Below are positions 1-9,305 of a stretch of 64,000 bases of DNA, piece after piece. Every line of letters begins with the position of its first letter. The first letter of the stretch is position 1. The position numbers and the translations under genes were made by a program. This DNA is from Desulfohalovibrio reitneri (GTDB taxonomy: Bacteria; Desulfobacterota; Desulfovibrionia; Desulfovibrionales; Desulfovibrionaceae): the NCBI RefSeq assembly GCF_000711295.1, contig NZ_JOMJ01000003.1, positions 1,375,501 to 1,439,500 of the forward strand. Direction: 5' to 3'. Under the pieces are notes generated by a model. The model did not search any database, was not told where the DNA came from, and saw nothing but the letters and a program-made list of their open reading frames with translations.

Positions 1-2
1 CG

Positions 3-335
3 CCGGAGTTTTCGGGATTCCCCTGGGTGCGTGTCTCGGCCCGGAGCGGTCGCGGACTGGACACGCTTTCCCGCGCGGCCAGGGAAATGGCCGAGGGCTC
101 GGCCGGAGCGGCCGAAGCGGCCGAGGTGGCCCCCAACCGGCGGCAGGCGCGGGCCCTGGAGCGGGCCGCCGTGGAACTGGAAGAGCTGCTCCGCGACCAG
201 TCGGCCGGGGTGCCGCCCGACCTGCTGGGCGTACGGCTGGAGTCGGCCTGTGCCGCCCTGGAGGAAGTCAGCGGCCGGATCGCTCCGGAGGACGTCCTGG
301 AGGAGGTATTCACCTCCTTCTGCATCGGCAAGTAA
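3..335 (+). CDS. mnmE: tRNA modification GTPase MnmE, C-terminal fragment (cut by window edge)
   Basis: This is the last 110 codons of a gene that begins outside the window. MnmE with MnmG (GidA) installs the 5-carboxymethylaminomethyl group on the wobble uridine of certain tRNAs in the cytoplasm. The reading frame enters with WVRVSARSGRGLDTL, which matches the end of the GTPase domain (the SAxxGxGLD segment), followed by a helical region and the family's characteristic C-terminal end FCIGK, whose cysteine is conserved in MnmE. No start is visible, so the 5' boundary is the window edge. A small gene follows after 58 bases. Identification from the FCIGK terminus is strong. Confidence 0.93.
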   Translation, partial: PEFSGFPWVRVSARSGRGLDTLSRAAREMAEGSAGAAEAAEVAPNRRQARALERAAVELEELLRDQSAGVPPDLLGVRLESACAALEEVSGRIAPEDVLEEVFTSFCIGK

Positions 336-393
336 TCATTTCGCCGCGCCCGGCCGTATGCCAAGCTGCCCAAAACGCCAACACGGGGGATGC

Positions 394-678
394 ATGACCA
401 CGGCGCAAGCGCGAGCCCAGGCCTACCTGGAGCACATCGATTTCGAGTTCACCGAAGCGGGCATGACGCCCGTGCTGACGGAGGACGCGCCGGATGAGCT
501 GCTCGACTTGGCCCGCCGCGTGGCGGGGGGCACCGGAGCCGGGGAAATGGTGGTTCTCTTCGAGGCCCTGACCACCGTCTGCGAGGCGAAGGACCCCCTT
601 CTCTGCGAAGTGGACGAGAAGGTCTGCGGCCTGGACGCCTACCACCGGCTGGTGGAGGAGCTGACGAGGGGCGGCTGA
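394..678 (+). CDS. Small acidic hypothetical protein, 94 aa
   Basis: This short frame starts at an ATG preceded by a purine-rich GGGGGA ribosome-binding site and directly follows mnmE, with which it could be co-transcribed. The protein begins MTTAQARAQAYLEHIDFEFT and is acidic, with no signal peptide or membrane segment. It has two cysteines (TTVCEAKD and DPLLCEVDE). I do not recognise the family. An in-frame extension to position 31 exists, but that part only overlaps mnmE out of frame and is not needed. Coding is supported by the site before the start and by the spacing. Confidence 0.7.
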   Translation: MTTAQARAQAYLEHIDFEFTEAGMTPVLTEDAPDELLDLARRVAGGTGAGEMVVLFEALTTVCEAKDPLLCEVDEKVCGLDAYHRLVEELTRGG

Positions 679-684
679 ACCCGC

Positions 685-810
685 TCAGGCGTTGCCGCGC
701 CTGGGCTCCTCTTCGGTTTCGAAGAGGGGGTCCAGCGCGCCGCCGAGCAGGCGGTTGACCACGTGCAGCACGGCGCCAATGAGGCGGAGGGGAACGTTTC
801 GTGATGACAT
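685..810 (-). CDS. Possible 41-aa small protein, amphipathic
   Basis: An ATG-to-TGA frame of 41 codons lies on the minus strand between the small acidic gene and the GGDEF-EAL gene. Its sequence starts MSSRNVPLRLIGAVLHVV and ends in a charged tail (ETEEEPRRGN). The middle is a hydrophobic, amphipathic stretch with a double glycine. The site before the start is weak (GGGAAAAAACC). Only the uninterrupted frame and plausible composition support it; it could be chance. Confidence 0.4.
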   Translation of the reverse strand: MSSRNVPLRLIGAVLHVVNRLLGGALDPLFETEEEPRRGNA

Positions 811-910
811 ACGGTTTTTTCCCGAACGGGAAGCGACTCTTTAGGTCATCAACCCCGGTTTGACAACCCCTTTTTCAAGCGTTGCGAAAAGCGGCTTTCA
901 GGAGCACAAC

Positions 911-3900
911 ATGCGAATGCGCGCTTTCGGCCGGTTACATCCCTTTCGCGGCCCCGCCTGGCCCGCTCTGGCCCTGGGCGTGGTGGCCCTGGTCATCTTT
1001 CCCCTGGCCCTGAACTTCGTGGTGCTGCCCCACTTCGCGGACACCGTCCGCTCCGGGGCGGAGGTCCAGTCAACCCGTCTGGCCAACCACCTGGCCGACG
1101 AGATCCACCTCAGCGAATGGTTGCGCCTGGGCAAGGACGCGCCGCCCCCAGGGACCATATTCTTCCTGCGCGGATTCATGGACGACCTGGGCGTCAACCG
1201 GGTCAACTTCTATTCCGCCGATGGGCGCCTGACGCTCTCCACGTCCGAGAAGCCTCCCTCGGCGCACATCGAGCAATCGGTGCTTGATGCGGGAATCCGT
1301 TCGGGCAAGGCCTTCTCCAGCTTGGTGCGCAAGGAGGAAGCCACAGCGGAGGGCGAGCGCTGGCAAGGCGGCGTGGTGGAAACCTACGTGCCCGTCATGG
1401 AGGGAGACCGCTACCTGGGCGCGCTGGAAATCTATCTGGATGTGTCCGCCCAGATGGCCACCCTGAACCAGGCCACCCGGCAACTGACAGTGGCCTCCCT
1501 CGGCGCCGGGGTGGTCCTGCTGCTGACCCTGGCCCTTCTGGCCAGGCGGGCCGCCGCGGGCGAGGTCGCCGTGCGGGAGTCGGAACAGCGCTACCGCAAC
1601 CTCCTGGAGCAGGCCTCGGACGGCATCTTCCTCTTCACCCCGGACGGCGAACTGCTGGAAGCCAACCAGGCGGGCCGGGAAATGGTCGGGGTCAAACGCG
1701 GAGAATCCCCGGACGTCAACCCGGCAGGGATTTTCGAGGTACCGGACTGCGACATCCCGGGCTGGTGCTTCGCCGAGCTCGTAACCGGACGGGGCGTCAC
1801 CCGGGAGGGCCGCCTTCTCTCCAGGCAGGGGGAACCGCTGGAGGTGGAAATCAACTTCAAGCGGCTGGCCGAGGACCGCGTACAGGCCATCGTCCGCGAC
1901 ATCACCCGCCGCAAGGAGGCCGAGGCCGAGGTCCGGCGGCAGCTCTCCTTCCTGCAAACCCTCATCGACGCCCTGCCTCAGCCGGTCTTCTACAAGGACA
2001 CCCGGGGCGTCTACCAGGGCTGCAACCTGGCCTTCGCAGACATGCTGGGCGTGACCCGGGATGAGGTTGTGGGCCGCACCGCCAGGGACCTGTCGCCGCC
2101 CGAAACAGCCGAGGCCTACGAACGACAGGATGAGGAACTGTTCCGCGAGTTCGGCTACCGGCAGTATGAACTCACGGTCGAGGACGACCAGAGGCGGGAG
2201 CGCGACGTGCTCCTTTCCAAGGCCGCCTACACCGACGCCGAAGGACGGCTGGCCGGGCTGGTGGGCCACTTCCTGGACATCACCGACCGCAAGGACGCCG
2301 AGCGGGCTCTGCAGCAGGCATACTCCCTGTTGGAGGACAAGGTGGAGGAACGCACCCGCCGCCTGCGCGAGGCCAACCAGGAGTTGACCCGGGAAATCGG
2401 CGAGCGCCGGGTGGCGCAGCAGGAATTGCAGCTCATGGGCCGGGTCTTCGAGCACTCCCTGGACGGCATCACCATAACCGACGTGGACGGGACCATCCTC
2501 CAGGTCAACCCCGCCTTCACCCACATCACCGGCTACACCGAGGACGAGGTGGTGGGGAAGAACCCCCGCATCCTCAAGTCCGACCGTCACGGGCCGGAGT
2601 TCTACAAGGAGATGTGGCGCTCCCTGCTGGAGACCGGGACCTGGGAGGGCGAGATATGGAACCGCCGCAAGTCCGGTGAGGCCTACCCCGAGTGGCTGTC
2701 AATCTCCGCCTTGAAGAACGCCGAGGACGAGACCACGCACTACGTGGCCGTCTTTCACGACATCACCGAAATCAAGCGCTCCGAGGAGCTGCTCAAGCAC
2801 CAAGCCTACCACGACGCCCTGACCGGCCTGCCAAACCGGCTGCTGCTGCTTGACCGCCTGGACGTGGCCATCCAGCACGCCCGGCGTCAGGACGAGCGGC
2901 TGGCGCTCATCTTCATGGACCTGGACAACTTCAAGAACATCAACGATTCCATGGGCCACTCCTTCGGCGACCTGCTGCTCATGGCCGTGGCCCACCGCCT
3001 CAAGGGCGTGCTGCGGGAGCAGGACTCCGTGGCCCGCCTGGGTGGGGACGAGTTCGTGGTCATGGTGGAGGAGGTGCGGACGGACAACGACCCCATGGTG
3101 GTGGGCGAGCGCATCATGGACGCCTTGCACGTCCCCTTCCAGATCAAGGGGCGCGACATCTACGTCACCGGGTCGGTGGGCGTGACCTACTACCCCGAGG
3201 ACGGCGACACGCCGGAAAGCCTCATCAAAAACGCGGACACGGCCATGTACCGGGCCAAGGAGGCCGGCCGCAACCAGATACGCCTCTTCACCCGGGCCAT
3301 GAACGAGCGCGCCCTGCAGCGCCTGGAACTGGAGCGGGCCATGCGGCGGGCCATCGACAACGAGGAGTTCGAGGTTTTCTACCAGCCCAAGGTGCACGCG
3401 GCCACGGGCGGCATCATCGGCATGGAGGCGCTGGTGCGCTGGCGTCGGGAGGACGGCTCCCTGGTCTCCCCGGCGGACTTCATCCCCCTGGCCGAGGAAA
3501 ACGGCATGATCGCCTCCATCGACGCCCAGGTGTTGCGCAAGGCGCTGGCCGATACCCGCGCCTGGCACGACGCGGGCCACGGCCACCTTGCCGTGGCCGT
3601 GAACCTCTCCGCGCGGCAGCTGCAGAACCCCGCCCTGCCCGAGAGCCTGGGACAGGCCATCCGCGAATCCGGGTTGGACCCCTCACTGGTGGAGTTCGAG
3701 ATCACAGAAACGGCCATCATGACCAGCGTGGAGCGCGGGGTGGAGACCCTCAGGCGCATCCGCGAGACCGGCGCCCACATCGCGGTGGACGACTTCGGCA
3801 CCGGCTACTCCTCGCTGTACTACCTCAAGCGGTTCCCCATCCGGGGTCTGAAGATCGACCGTTCCTTCACCCGCGACCTGACGCACGACCCGGACGACGC

Positions 3901-4117
3901 GGCCATCGTGCGGGCCATCATCTCCATGGCCCGCTCCCTGGGGCTGCACGTCACCGCCGAGGGCGTGGAAACCGCCGACCAGATGCACGCCCTGCGCAAG
4001 CTTGACTGCGACTTCCTGCAGGGCTACCTGCTGGCCAGGCCCATGCCCCCCGAGGAATTCGCCACCCTGTTGGAAAAAGGCGGCAGGCTGGCCGGAAGCC
4101 TCTTCACGCCAGCGTGA
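911..4117 (+). CDS. Membrane-anchored PAS-GGDEF-EAL cyclic-di-GMP signalling protein
   Basis: A 1068-residue protein that should make or degrade cyclic di-GMP in response to an extracytoplasmic signal. Order: transmembrane helix (about 15-40), periplasmic sensor region, second helix (about 192-211), three PAS domains (about 224-335, 345-460, 507-623) with a short coiled coil between the second and third, GGDEF domain (630-795) and EAL domain (808-1060). The GGDEF motif is intact at 711-715, the EAL motif at 839-841, and DDFGTGYSS begins at 960, so both cyclase and phosphodiesterase activities look possible. The ATG at 911 is preferred because AGGAG lies six bases before it; an upstream TTG at 860 has no such site. 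The 3' end overlaps the convergent rnr gene by 14 bases. Confidence 0.93.
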   Translation: MRMRAFGRLHPFRGPAWPALALGVVALVIFPLALNFVVLPHFADTVRSGAEVQSTRLANHLADEIHLSEWLRLGKDAPPPGTIFFLRGFMDDLGVNRVNFYSADGRLTLSTSEKPPSAHIEQSVLDAGIRSGKAFSSLVRKEEATAEGERWQGGVVETYVPVMEGDRYLGALEIYLDVSAQMATLNQATRQLTVASLGAGVVLLLTLALLARRAAAGEVAVRESEQRYRNLLEQASDGIFLFTPDGELLEANQAGREMVGVKRGESPDVNPAGIFEVPDCDIPGWCFAELVTGRGVTREGRLLSRQGEPLEVEINFKRLAEDRVQAIVRDITRRKEAEAEVRRQLSFLQTLIDALPQPVFYKDTRGVYQGCNLAFADMLGVTRDEVVGRTARDLSPPETAEAYERQDEELFREFGYRQYELTVEDDQRRERDVLLSKAAYTDAEGRLAGLVGHFLDITDRKDAERALQQAYSLLEDKVEERTRRLREANQELTREIGERRVAQQELQLMGRVFEHSLDGITITDVDGTILQVNPAFTHITGYTEDEVVGKNPRILKSDRHGPEFYKEMWRSLLETGTWEGEIWNRRKSGEAYPEWLSISALKNAEDETTHYVAVFHDITEIKRSEELLKHQAYHDALTGLPNRLLLLDRLDVAIQHARRQDERLALIFMDLDNFKNINDSMGHSFGDLLLMAVAHRLKGVLREQDSVARLGGDEFVVMVEEVRTDNDPMVVGERIMDALHVPFQIKGRDIYVTGSVGVTYYPEDGDTPESLIKNADTAMYRAKEAGRNQIRLFTRAMNERALQRLELERAMRRAIDNEEFEVFYQPKVHAATGGIIGMEALVRWRREDGSLVSPADFIPLAEENGMIASIDAQVLRKALADTRAWHDAGHGHLAVAVNLSARQLQNPALPESLGQAIRESGLDPSLVEFEITETAIMTSVERGVETLRRIRETGAHIAVDDFGTGYSSLYYLKRFPIRGLKIDRSFTRDLTHDPDDAAIVRAIISMARSLGLHVTAEGVETADQMHALRKLDCDFLQGYLLARPMPPEEFATLLEKGGRLAGSLFTPA

Positions 4118-6389
4118 GGTTGATCTCCAGGCGGGAGATGTTCACCTCCGCCAGGGTCACGGTCACCTTTTGCCCCAGCTTGTACTGCTTGCCGGTGCGC
4201 TCGCCCAGCATCATTTGCTGTTCCGGCAGGAAGGCGTAGTAGTCGTCGGTCATGGTGGAGAGGCGCACCAGCCCCTCGGCCATGACCTCGTTCAGCTCCA
4301 CCCAGAAGCCGAAGTCCGCCAGGGAGTTGATGACGCCGGTGAAGGTCTGGCCCTCCTTGTCGCGCAAAAAGAGCACCGTCAGCCGCTTGAGGATCTCCCG
4401 CTCCGCCTCCATGCCCACGCGCTCCTGCGCGCTGAGGTGCGCGCCCAGGTCCTTGAGCTTCTTGTGACCCATGGCCTGGCCGCCGGGCAGGTCCAGCACG
4501 CGCTTCAGGGCGCGGTGCACCTGCAGGTCGGCGTAGCGGCGGATGGGCGAGGTGAAGTGGCAGTAGCACTCGCTCGCCAGCCCGAAGTGCCCCTCGTTGG
4601 TGGGCTCGTACTTGGCCTGCATCATGGTGCGCAGGGTCAGCCGCGAGACCATGAACTCCATGTCCGTGTCCTCGGCCTCGTGCAGCAGCTGCTGCAGCCC
4701 CTTGGGGTCGATCTCCCGGGGCAGCTTGTCCACCATGTCCGTCTTGCTGAGGACCTTGTAGAGGTTGCGCACCTTCTCCTGGTCCGGCTCGGGGTGGATG
4801 CGGTAGAGCAGGCCCGCCCCCTTCTCCGTGAGGAACTCGGCCACGGCCTCGTTGGCAGCGATCATGAACTCCTCGATGATCTGGTGGGCGAAGTGGCGCA
4901 CCTTGGGGCGGATGTCCACGGTCTCGCCGTAGATGTTGAAGAGGATCTCCGGCTCGGGCAGGTCGAAATCCAGGCTGCCCCGAGCGTTGCGGCGGGCGTT
5001 GATCTTGCGGGCCAGCTCCTCGGCCAGCTCCAGCATGGGCAGCACCGGCTCCAGCCGCAGCCGCTCCTCCTCGTCGCGGTCCAGCACCGCCCGCTTCACC
5101 TGCTGGTAGGTCAGCCTGGCATGGGAGGAAATGACCGCCTGGTGAAAGCGGCTGCCACGTGGCTTGCCGCCCTCGCTCATCTCGATCTCCGCCACCATGG
5201 ACAGGCGCGGTGTGTTGGGATTGAGGGAGCACAGTCCGTTGGACAGCGCCTCCGGGAACATGGGCTCCACCGATTGTGGGAAATAGTAGGAGTTGGCGCG
5301 TTCCCGCGCCTCCTGGTCCAGGCCGGAGCCTGGGCGCACGTAATGGGCCACGTCCGCGATGGCCACCCACAGCGTGTACCCCTTGTCCTTCCGCTCCACG
5401 TAGACGGCGTCGTCAAAGTCCTTGGCCTTGGCCCCGTCGATGGTCACGAAGGGCAGGTCCGTGAGGTCCTTGCGTCCGGCCTTGTCCGCCTCGCCCGGCT
5501 CGGCGGGCAGGTCCTCGGCCTCTTGCACCACGGCCTCGGGGAACTTGGTGGGCACGCCCTTGTTGGACTTGACCAGGGACTCCTGCACGGCCACGTCGTC
5601 CTCCGGCCCGATGACCTCCAGCACCTCGCCGCGCCACAGTTCGCCCTCGATCTGCTCGTCCGGGGCAAGGGTGACGATGGTGCCCTTGGGCGGCTCCTCC
5701 TCGAAGGGGGCCATGAAGCGCACCGGCTGGCGGGGGTCGGTGGGATGGCAGAGGTACAGCCCCCGTCCCAGGGGGCGCTCCACCCGACAGGGCATGCGCT
5801 CCTGGCCTCGCTCCAGCACCCGCGCGATGCGCCCCTCGGGCGAGGCCTTGCGGCCCTTTTCGCGGGTGATGACCACAGCCACACGGTCGCCGTTCCAGGC
5901 GTCGCCGAAATCCTTGGGGTTGATGAAAATGTCGCGGCGGCGCTTGTCCTCGGGCGTGACGAACCCCACCCCGGAGCGGGTGATCTCCAGGGTGCCCGTC
6001 TGCATGCGCATGTTCTCCATGAGCCCGAAGACGTTGCGTTTAGTGCGGATGACCTTGCCCTCGTCCTGCAACTGGTCGAGGGTGTCCATCAGGCGGCCCT
6101 TCTGCTGCTTGGGAAGCTTCAACGCGCTCAGCAGATCGGACAGGCTCAGGGGGCGTCCGGCGTTGCGCAGCGCGCCCAAAACGTCCTTGGGAGAGGGGCC
6201 GCCCTTGCCGCCTGGCTTGCCGCCCTTGCCCCGGGGCTTGCCTCCGGGCTTACCGCCTTTGCCCTTGGGAGCGCCGCCTTTCGGCATGTCCTTCCCCTTG
6301 GCGGGCTTGTCCGCCTGTTCCTGTTTGGGCTGGTTGGCGTCCTGTCCGTTGTTCCGGCTCTTGCCGCCTTGCTTTTTCCTTCTGGCCAT
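4104..6389 (-). CDS. rnr: Ribonuclease R (3'-5' exoribonuclease)
   Basis: A 761-residue processive exoribonuclease of the RNB family, which degrades structured RNA and takes part in RNA quality control in the cytoplasm. The N-terminus is a low-complexity Lys/Gly-rich tail (residues about 5-65). Then come a winged-helix-like region (DVLGALRNAG, LSLSDLLSAL), cold-shock RNA-binding domains and the RNB catalytic domain with the aspartate cluster IDGAKAKDFDDA at 317-328. A C-terminal S1 domain (GVINSLADFGFWVEL) ends at NLTLA. The basic tail at the front, rather than after S1, is unusual. It lies 13 bases after lpxK on the same strand and is probably co-transcribed with it. Confidence 0.96.
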   Translation of the reverse strand: MARRKKQGGKSRNNGQDANQPKQEQADKPAKGKDMPKGGAPKGKGGKPGGKPRGKGGKPGGKGGPSPKDVLGALRNAGRPLSLSDLLSALKLPKQQKGRLMDTLDQLQDEGKVIRTKRNVFGLMENMRMQTGTLEITRSGVGFVTPEDKRRRDIFINPKDFGDAWNGDRVAVVITREKGRKASPEGRIARVLERGQERMPCRVERPLGRGLYLCHPTDPRQPVRFMAPFEEEPPKGTIVTLAPDEQIEGELWRGEVLEVIGPEDDVAVQESLVKSNKGVPTKFPEAVVQEAEDLPAEPGEADKAGRKDLTDLPFVTIDGAKAKDFDDAVYVERKDKGYTLWVAIADVAHYVRPGSGLDQEARERANSYYFPQSVEPMFPEALSNGLCSLNPNTPRLSMVAEIEMSEGGKPRGSRFHQAVISSHARLTYQQVKRAVLDRDEEERLRLEPVLPMLELAEELARKINARRNARGSLDFDLPEPEILFNIYGETVDIRPKVRHFAHQIIEEFMIAANEAVAEFLTEKGAGLLYRIHPEPDQEKVRNLYKVLSKTDMVDKLPREIDPKGLQQLLHEAEDTDMEFMVSRLTLRTMMQAKYEPTNEGHFGLASECYCHFTSPIRRYADLQVHRALKRVLDLPGGQAMGHKKLKDLGAHLSAQERVGMEAEREILKRLTVLFLRDKEGQTFTGVINSLADFGFWVELNEVMAEGLVRLSTMTDDYYAFLPEQQMMLGERTGKQYKLGQKVTVTLAEVNISRLEINLTLA

Positions 6390-6402
6390 ATGCGAAAAAT
6401 CC

Positions 6403-7473
6403 TTACTGTTTCTCGGCCCGCTCTACGCGGCCGCGCAAAAATTGATCGAAATCATCGTCCCCGATCACCGGGGAGGAAATATCCACTTTGGTAACACAAG
6501 AAACGCCCCCGGAAAACGGGGGCAGCTTGACCGCGTCCTTGGGCGTGACCACCACCCTGGCGCAGCCGCGCCGGGCCGCCTCGGCCCGGATGGCCCGCAC
6601 CGTGTCCGCGTCCATGGTGTGATGGTCGGCGAAGGCCATGATTCCCTCGGGCGGGTAGCCCAGGTGCTCGCTCACCGTGGCCTCCACCTGGCCCGGATGG
6701 GCCACGCCGCAGGCCAGCAGGTACGGTTCGCCGCCCAGGTCGGCGGTCTCGCCGCCCTCTTCCGGGTCCAGCGACCGGAACCCGCGCACGCGCAAATGGA
6801 AGGTCCAGCAGGGAGCGTCCAGCTCCGCCAGCCGCTCGCGGACCAGGTCGGCCAGGGCCCCGGGGTCGGCCCCGGGCTCCAGCTTCACCAGGAAGGCGTC
6901 CGCCCGGCGCAGGGCGAAGGCCCCCTCGCGCCAGTATCCGGCCGGGAACACCCTCCCCCAGTCCGCGGTCAGGTCCACGGGACGCAACAGGCAGAGGTTG
7001 GCGTCGCGGGCCACGCCCAGGTGCTGGAAGCCGTCGTCCAGCAGGTAGAGGTCGGGGCGGAGGTTCTCCGCCGCCCATTGCCCCCCGCGCGAGCGGACAG
7101 GGTCCACCACCACGCTGGCCGAGGGGTGCTCCCTGGCCAGCATCAGCGGCTCGTCCCCCGCCTCGTCCGGCGGGCTGTCCGGCCGCACCAGGTAGTGCTC
7201 CCCAGGCGGCGCGGCCCGGTAGCCCCGGGTCAACACGCAGGGCGAGCGGCACCACGACTCGGCCAACTCAAGCAAGCGCCCCACCATGGGGGTCTTGCCC
7301 GTGCCGCCCATGCTGATGTTGCCCACCGAAACGCACGGAGCGGGCGGCCGCCAGACCGGCTTGCGGCCCGAGGCGTAAGCGCGCTCCCGACGGCGCATCC
7401 ACTGGGAGTACAGCGATCCCATGGGAGCCAGGAGCGGCCCCAGGGTTTTCTGGATGGTCTGCAGTCTGTCCAT
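6403..7473 (-). CDS. lpxK: Tetraacyldisaccharide 4'-kinase LpxK
   Basis: A 356-residue enzyme that phosphorylates the 4' position of the lipid A disaccharide precursor at the inner membrane. The N-terminal SLYSQWMRRRERAY region is the usual membrane-associating segment. The P-loop follows in the LpxK context SVGNISMGGTGKTP (residues 49-62), then LLDDGFQHL and a conserved VVTPKDAVK near the C-terminus. Length is normal for the family. Its presence shows a lipid A-bearing outer membrane. rnr follows after 13 bases; the terminator just upstream separates it from the BI-1 gene, so its promoter must lie close to or within that terminator. Confidence 0.96.
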   Translation of the reverse strand: MDRLQTIQKTLGPLLAPMGSLYSQWMRRRERAYASGRKPVWRPPAPCVSVGNISMGGTGKTPMVGRLLELAESWCRSPCVLTRGYRAAPPGEHYLVRPDSPPDEAGDEPLMLAREHPSASVVVDPVRSRGGQWAAENLRPDLYLLDDGFQHLGVARDANLCLLRPVDLTADWGRVFPAGYWREGAFALRRADAFLVKLEPGADPGALADLVRERLAELDAPCWTFHLRVRGFRSLDPEEGGETADLGGEPYLLACGVAHPGQVEATVSEHLGYPPEGIMAFADHHTMDADTVRAIRAEAARRGCARVVVTPKDAVKLPPFSGGVSCVTKVDISSPVIGDDDFDQFLRGRVERAEKQ

Positions 7474-7481
7474 GCAAAGGA

Positions 7482-7513
7482 AAAGGGCCGGTCCCGCGCG
7501 GAACCGGCCCTTT
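7482..7513 (-). terminator. Intrinsic terminator after the BI-1 family gene
   Basis: An 11-bp stem (AAAGGGCCGGT pairing with ACCGGCCCTTT) around a GC-rich loop lies ten bases after the stop codon of the minus-strand BI-1 gene. On that strand the stem runs into TTTTCC. It should end transcription before lpxK. Confidence 0.85.
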
Positions 7514-7523
7514 GACGAGTCGC

Positions 7524-8243
7524 CTACTCGCGCCCTCCGGAGAAAAGGCTCAGCAGCATGATGAACAGGTTGATGAAGTCCAGGTACAGCCTGAGCGCGC
7601 CGTTGATGGTGGCTCGCTGCACCGCGGCCTGGTCGTCCGGGGCCACGTCGCCCATGACCCGCAGCTGCTGCGTGTCGTAGGCGGTCAGGCCGGTGAATAC
7701 CACCACCCCGATGCCGGAGATGACGAAGTCCATGGCCGCGCTCTGCAGGAAGATGTTCACCACCATGGCGATGATTATGCCGAACAACCCCATCATCAGG
7801 AAGCTGCCCCAGGAGGTCAGGTCCTTCTTGGTGGTCAGGCCGTAGACGCTCATGGCGCCGAACATGCCCGCCGTGGTGATGAAGGCCTTGAAGATGTCGC
7901 CCATGGGGTAGACGTAAAAAATGGTCGCCAGCAAGAGGCCCATCATGCCCGAGTAGAGCAGGAAAAGCCCCGAGGCCATGGCCGGAGCCAGCTTGTGCAC
8001 GGCCGCGGACAGCACGATGACCAGGGCGAACTGGCCGATGACCAAGCCGATGAGGCCCACCCCGCTGCCCAGAATGTTCTGCATGACGAACTGCGATTGC
8101 GCCCCGTACCAGGCCACCAGGGCGGTGATTGCCAAGCCGCCGCTCATCCAGGCGTACACGCCCCGCATGAAGGCGTTGACCACCTCAGGGGTGGCGCGGG
8201 TGCGCTGGCGCACGCCCCCGGCCGCGTATCCGAAACGATTCAT
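7524..8243 (-). CDS. Bax inhibitor-1/YccA family membrane protein
   Basis: A 239-residue integral membrane protein with seven hydrophobic segments, beginning MNRFGYAAGGVRQRTRATPE. The order of helices, the FMRGVYAWMSGGLAITALVA start and the AYDTQQLR motif near the C-terminus place it in the BI-1 (UPF0005, TMBIM) family. Eukaryotic members affect calcium leak and stress-induced death; bacterial roles are poorly known, possibly protease or ion regulation. An AAGGAG site precedes the ATG, and a promoter candidate lies between it and the upstream Ca2+ antiporter gene. The neighbouring calcium antiporter makes an ion-related role plausible, but that is only context. Confidence 0.93.
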   Translation of the reverse strand: MNRFGYAAGGVRQRTRATPEVVNAFMRGVYAWMSGGLAITALVAWYGAQSQFVMQNILGSGVGLIGLVIGQFALVIVLSAAVHKLAPAMASGLFLLYSGMMGLLLATIFYVYPMGDIFKAFITTAGMFGAMSVYGLTTKKDLTSWGSFLMMGLFGIIIAMVVNIFLQSAAMDFVISGIGVVVFTGLTAYDTQQLRVMGDVAPDDQAAVQRATINGALRLYLDFINLFIMLLSLFSGGRE

Positions 8244-8281
8244 GGTTGTGCTCCTTGTGCGTCGATACGTTCAACCTTACT

Positions 8282-8309
8282 CATATAATGCCCCGGGCAT
8301 CCAACGCAA
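8282..8309 (-). promoter_or_regulatory. Sigma-70-like promoter candidate for the BI-1 gene
   Basis: On the minus strand, TTGCGT and TATATG are separated by 16 bases, about 40 bases before the ATG. Four of six bases match consensus at each hexamer. It lies between the antiporter stop codon and the BI-1 start. Confidence 0.45.
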
Positions 8310-8312
8310 TAC

Positions 8313-9227
8313 TTATCCCAACCGCCCGAAAGCCATGGCCGCCACGTTCAGGGCCACAAGCACCAGCCCCTCTCTCCGGCCGATGCGCCAGCCCGTGCGC
8401 ATGAAAACCAGCACCAAGGCCACAACCCCCAGGTTGAACCAGACCACCGCCTGGGCAGAGGGCGAAACATCCAGCGGCCGCAGCATGCAGGTCAGCCCCA
8501 GCACCCCCGCGAAGTTGAACACGTTGGAGCCGATGAGGTTGCCCAGAAGCATGTCGCTGCGCCCCTTCAAGGCGGCGGAAAGGCATGTCACAAGCTCCGG
8601 CAGGCTGGTGCCGAAGGCCACCAGTGTCATGCCGATCCACCATTCGCTCACACCCAGCCCCCGGGCGATGGACGAGGCCGACTCCACCATCAGGCTGCCG
8701 CCCAGGGCCACCCCGGCGAACCCGGCCAAAAGCCGAGGATAGTCCCACCAGCGCACTTCGCGCGCTCCCGGAATATCCTGCACCGCCGACCGCGTGCGCA
8801 GCAGAATCAGCACATACCCCAACAAGAACAGCAGAAGGACCAGCCCCCCGCTGGGGCCCAGCCAGCCGAAACGAACCGCCATGCCCACCGCCGCGGTCAG
8901 CCCCAGCAGCAGCATGCCGTCGCGGTACAGCACCACCTTGCCCGCGCCCACCGGCCGCACCATGGCCACCAAACCCAGCACCAGGCCCAGATTGTAGAAA
9001 TTCGACCCCACAACGTTGGACAGGGAAATATCGGCCAGGCCGCGAATGGCGGCCGTGATGGTCACCAAAAACTCCGGCGCGCTGGTCCCGAAAGCCACCA
9101 CCGTCAAGCCGATGGCCAACTCCGACACCCCGAACCGCCGGGCCACCGCCGAAGCGCTCTCCACGATCCAGTCCGCGCTGAACCACAACAAGCCAATGGC
9201 TATGAGCAAAAAGACAGCATCGGTCAC
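8313..9227 (-). CDS. Calcium/sodium antiporter, CaCA family (YrbG-like)
   Basis: A 304-residue membrane transporter that should exchange Ca2+ for Na+ or H+ across the inner membrane. It shows the two inverted alpha repeats of the CaCA superfamily: VAFGTSAPEF with VGSNFYNLG in the first half and VAFGTSLPEL with IGSNVFNFAG in the second. The acidic Ca2+-binding glutamates (PEF, PEL) are present. The GTG at 9225-9227 is chosen because the in-frame extension to 9356 would translate the interspersed repeat (MPRVQGRAGPG...), which is clearly non-coding. The gene points away from that repeat. Confidence 0.93.
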   Translation of the reverse strand: MTDAVFLLIAIGLLWFSADWIVESASAVARRFGVSELAIGLTVVAFGTSAPEFLVTITAAIRGLADISLSNVVGSNFYNLGLVLGLVAMVRPVGAGKVVLYRDGMLLLGLTAAVGMAVRFGWLGPSGGLVLLLFLLGYVLILLRTRSAVQDIPGAREVRWWDYPRLLAGFAGVALGGSLMVESASSIARGLGVSEWWIGMTLVAFGTSLPELVTCLSAALKGRSDMLLGNLIGSNVFNFAGVLGLTCMLRPLDVSPSAQAVVWFNLGVVALVLVFMRTGWRIGRREGLVLVALNVAAMAFGRLG

Positions 9228-9305
9228 GAGGCCAGCACCTACGGCATGGACGGGCGTGAAGCAAGAAAAAGCGGAGGCGGGGGAAGCTGGAGGGAAAAGA
9301 GGGAG

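Noticed and set aside
860-910. TTGACA at 860 as promoter or start of the GGDEF-EAL gene
   Set aside because: No -10 hexamer lies at a suitable distance, and AGGAG before ATG 911 is a better start than the TTG.
4002-6494. An 830-codon open frame on the plus strand opposite rnr
   Set aside because: High G+C gives long open antisense frames. Its product is repetitive (QVEHLQ-type, His/Val/Leu-rich) and it overlaps the clear rnr and lpxK genes.
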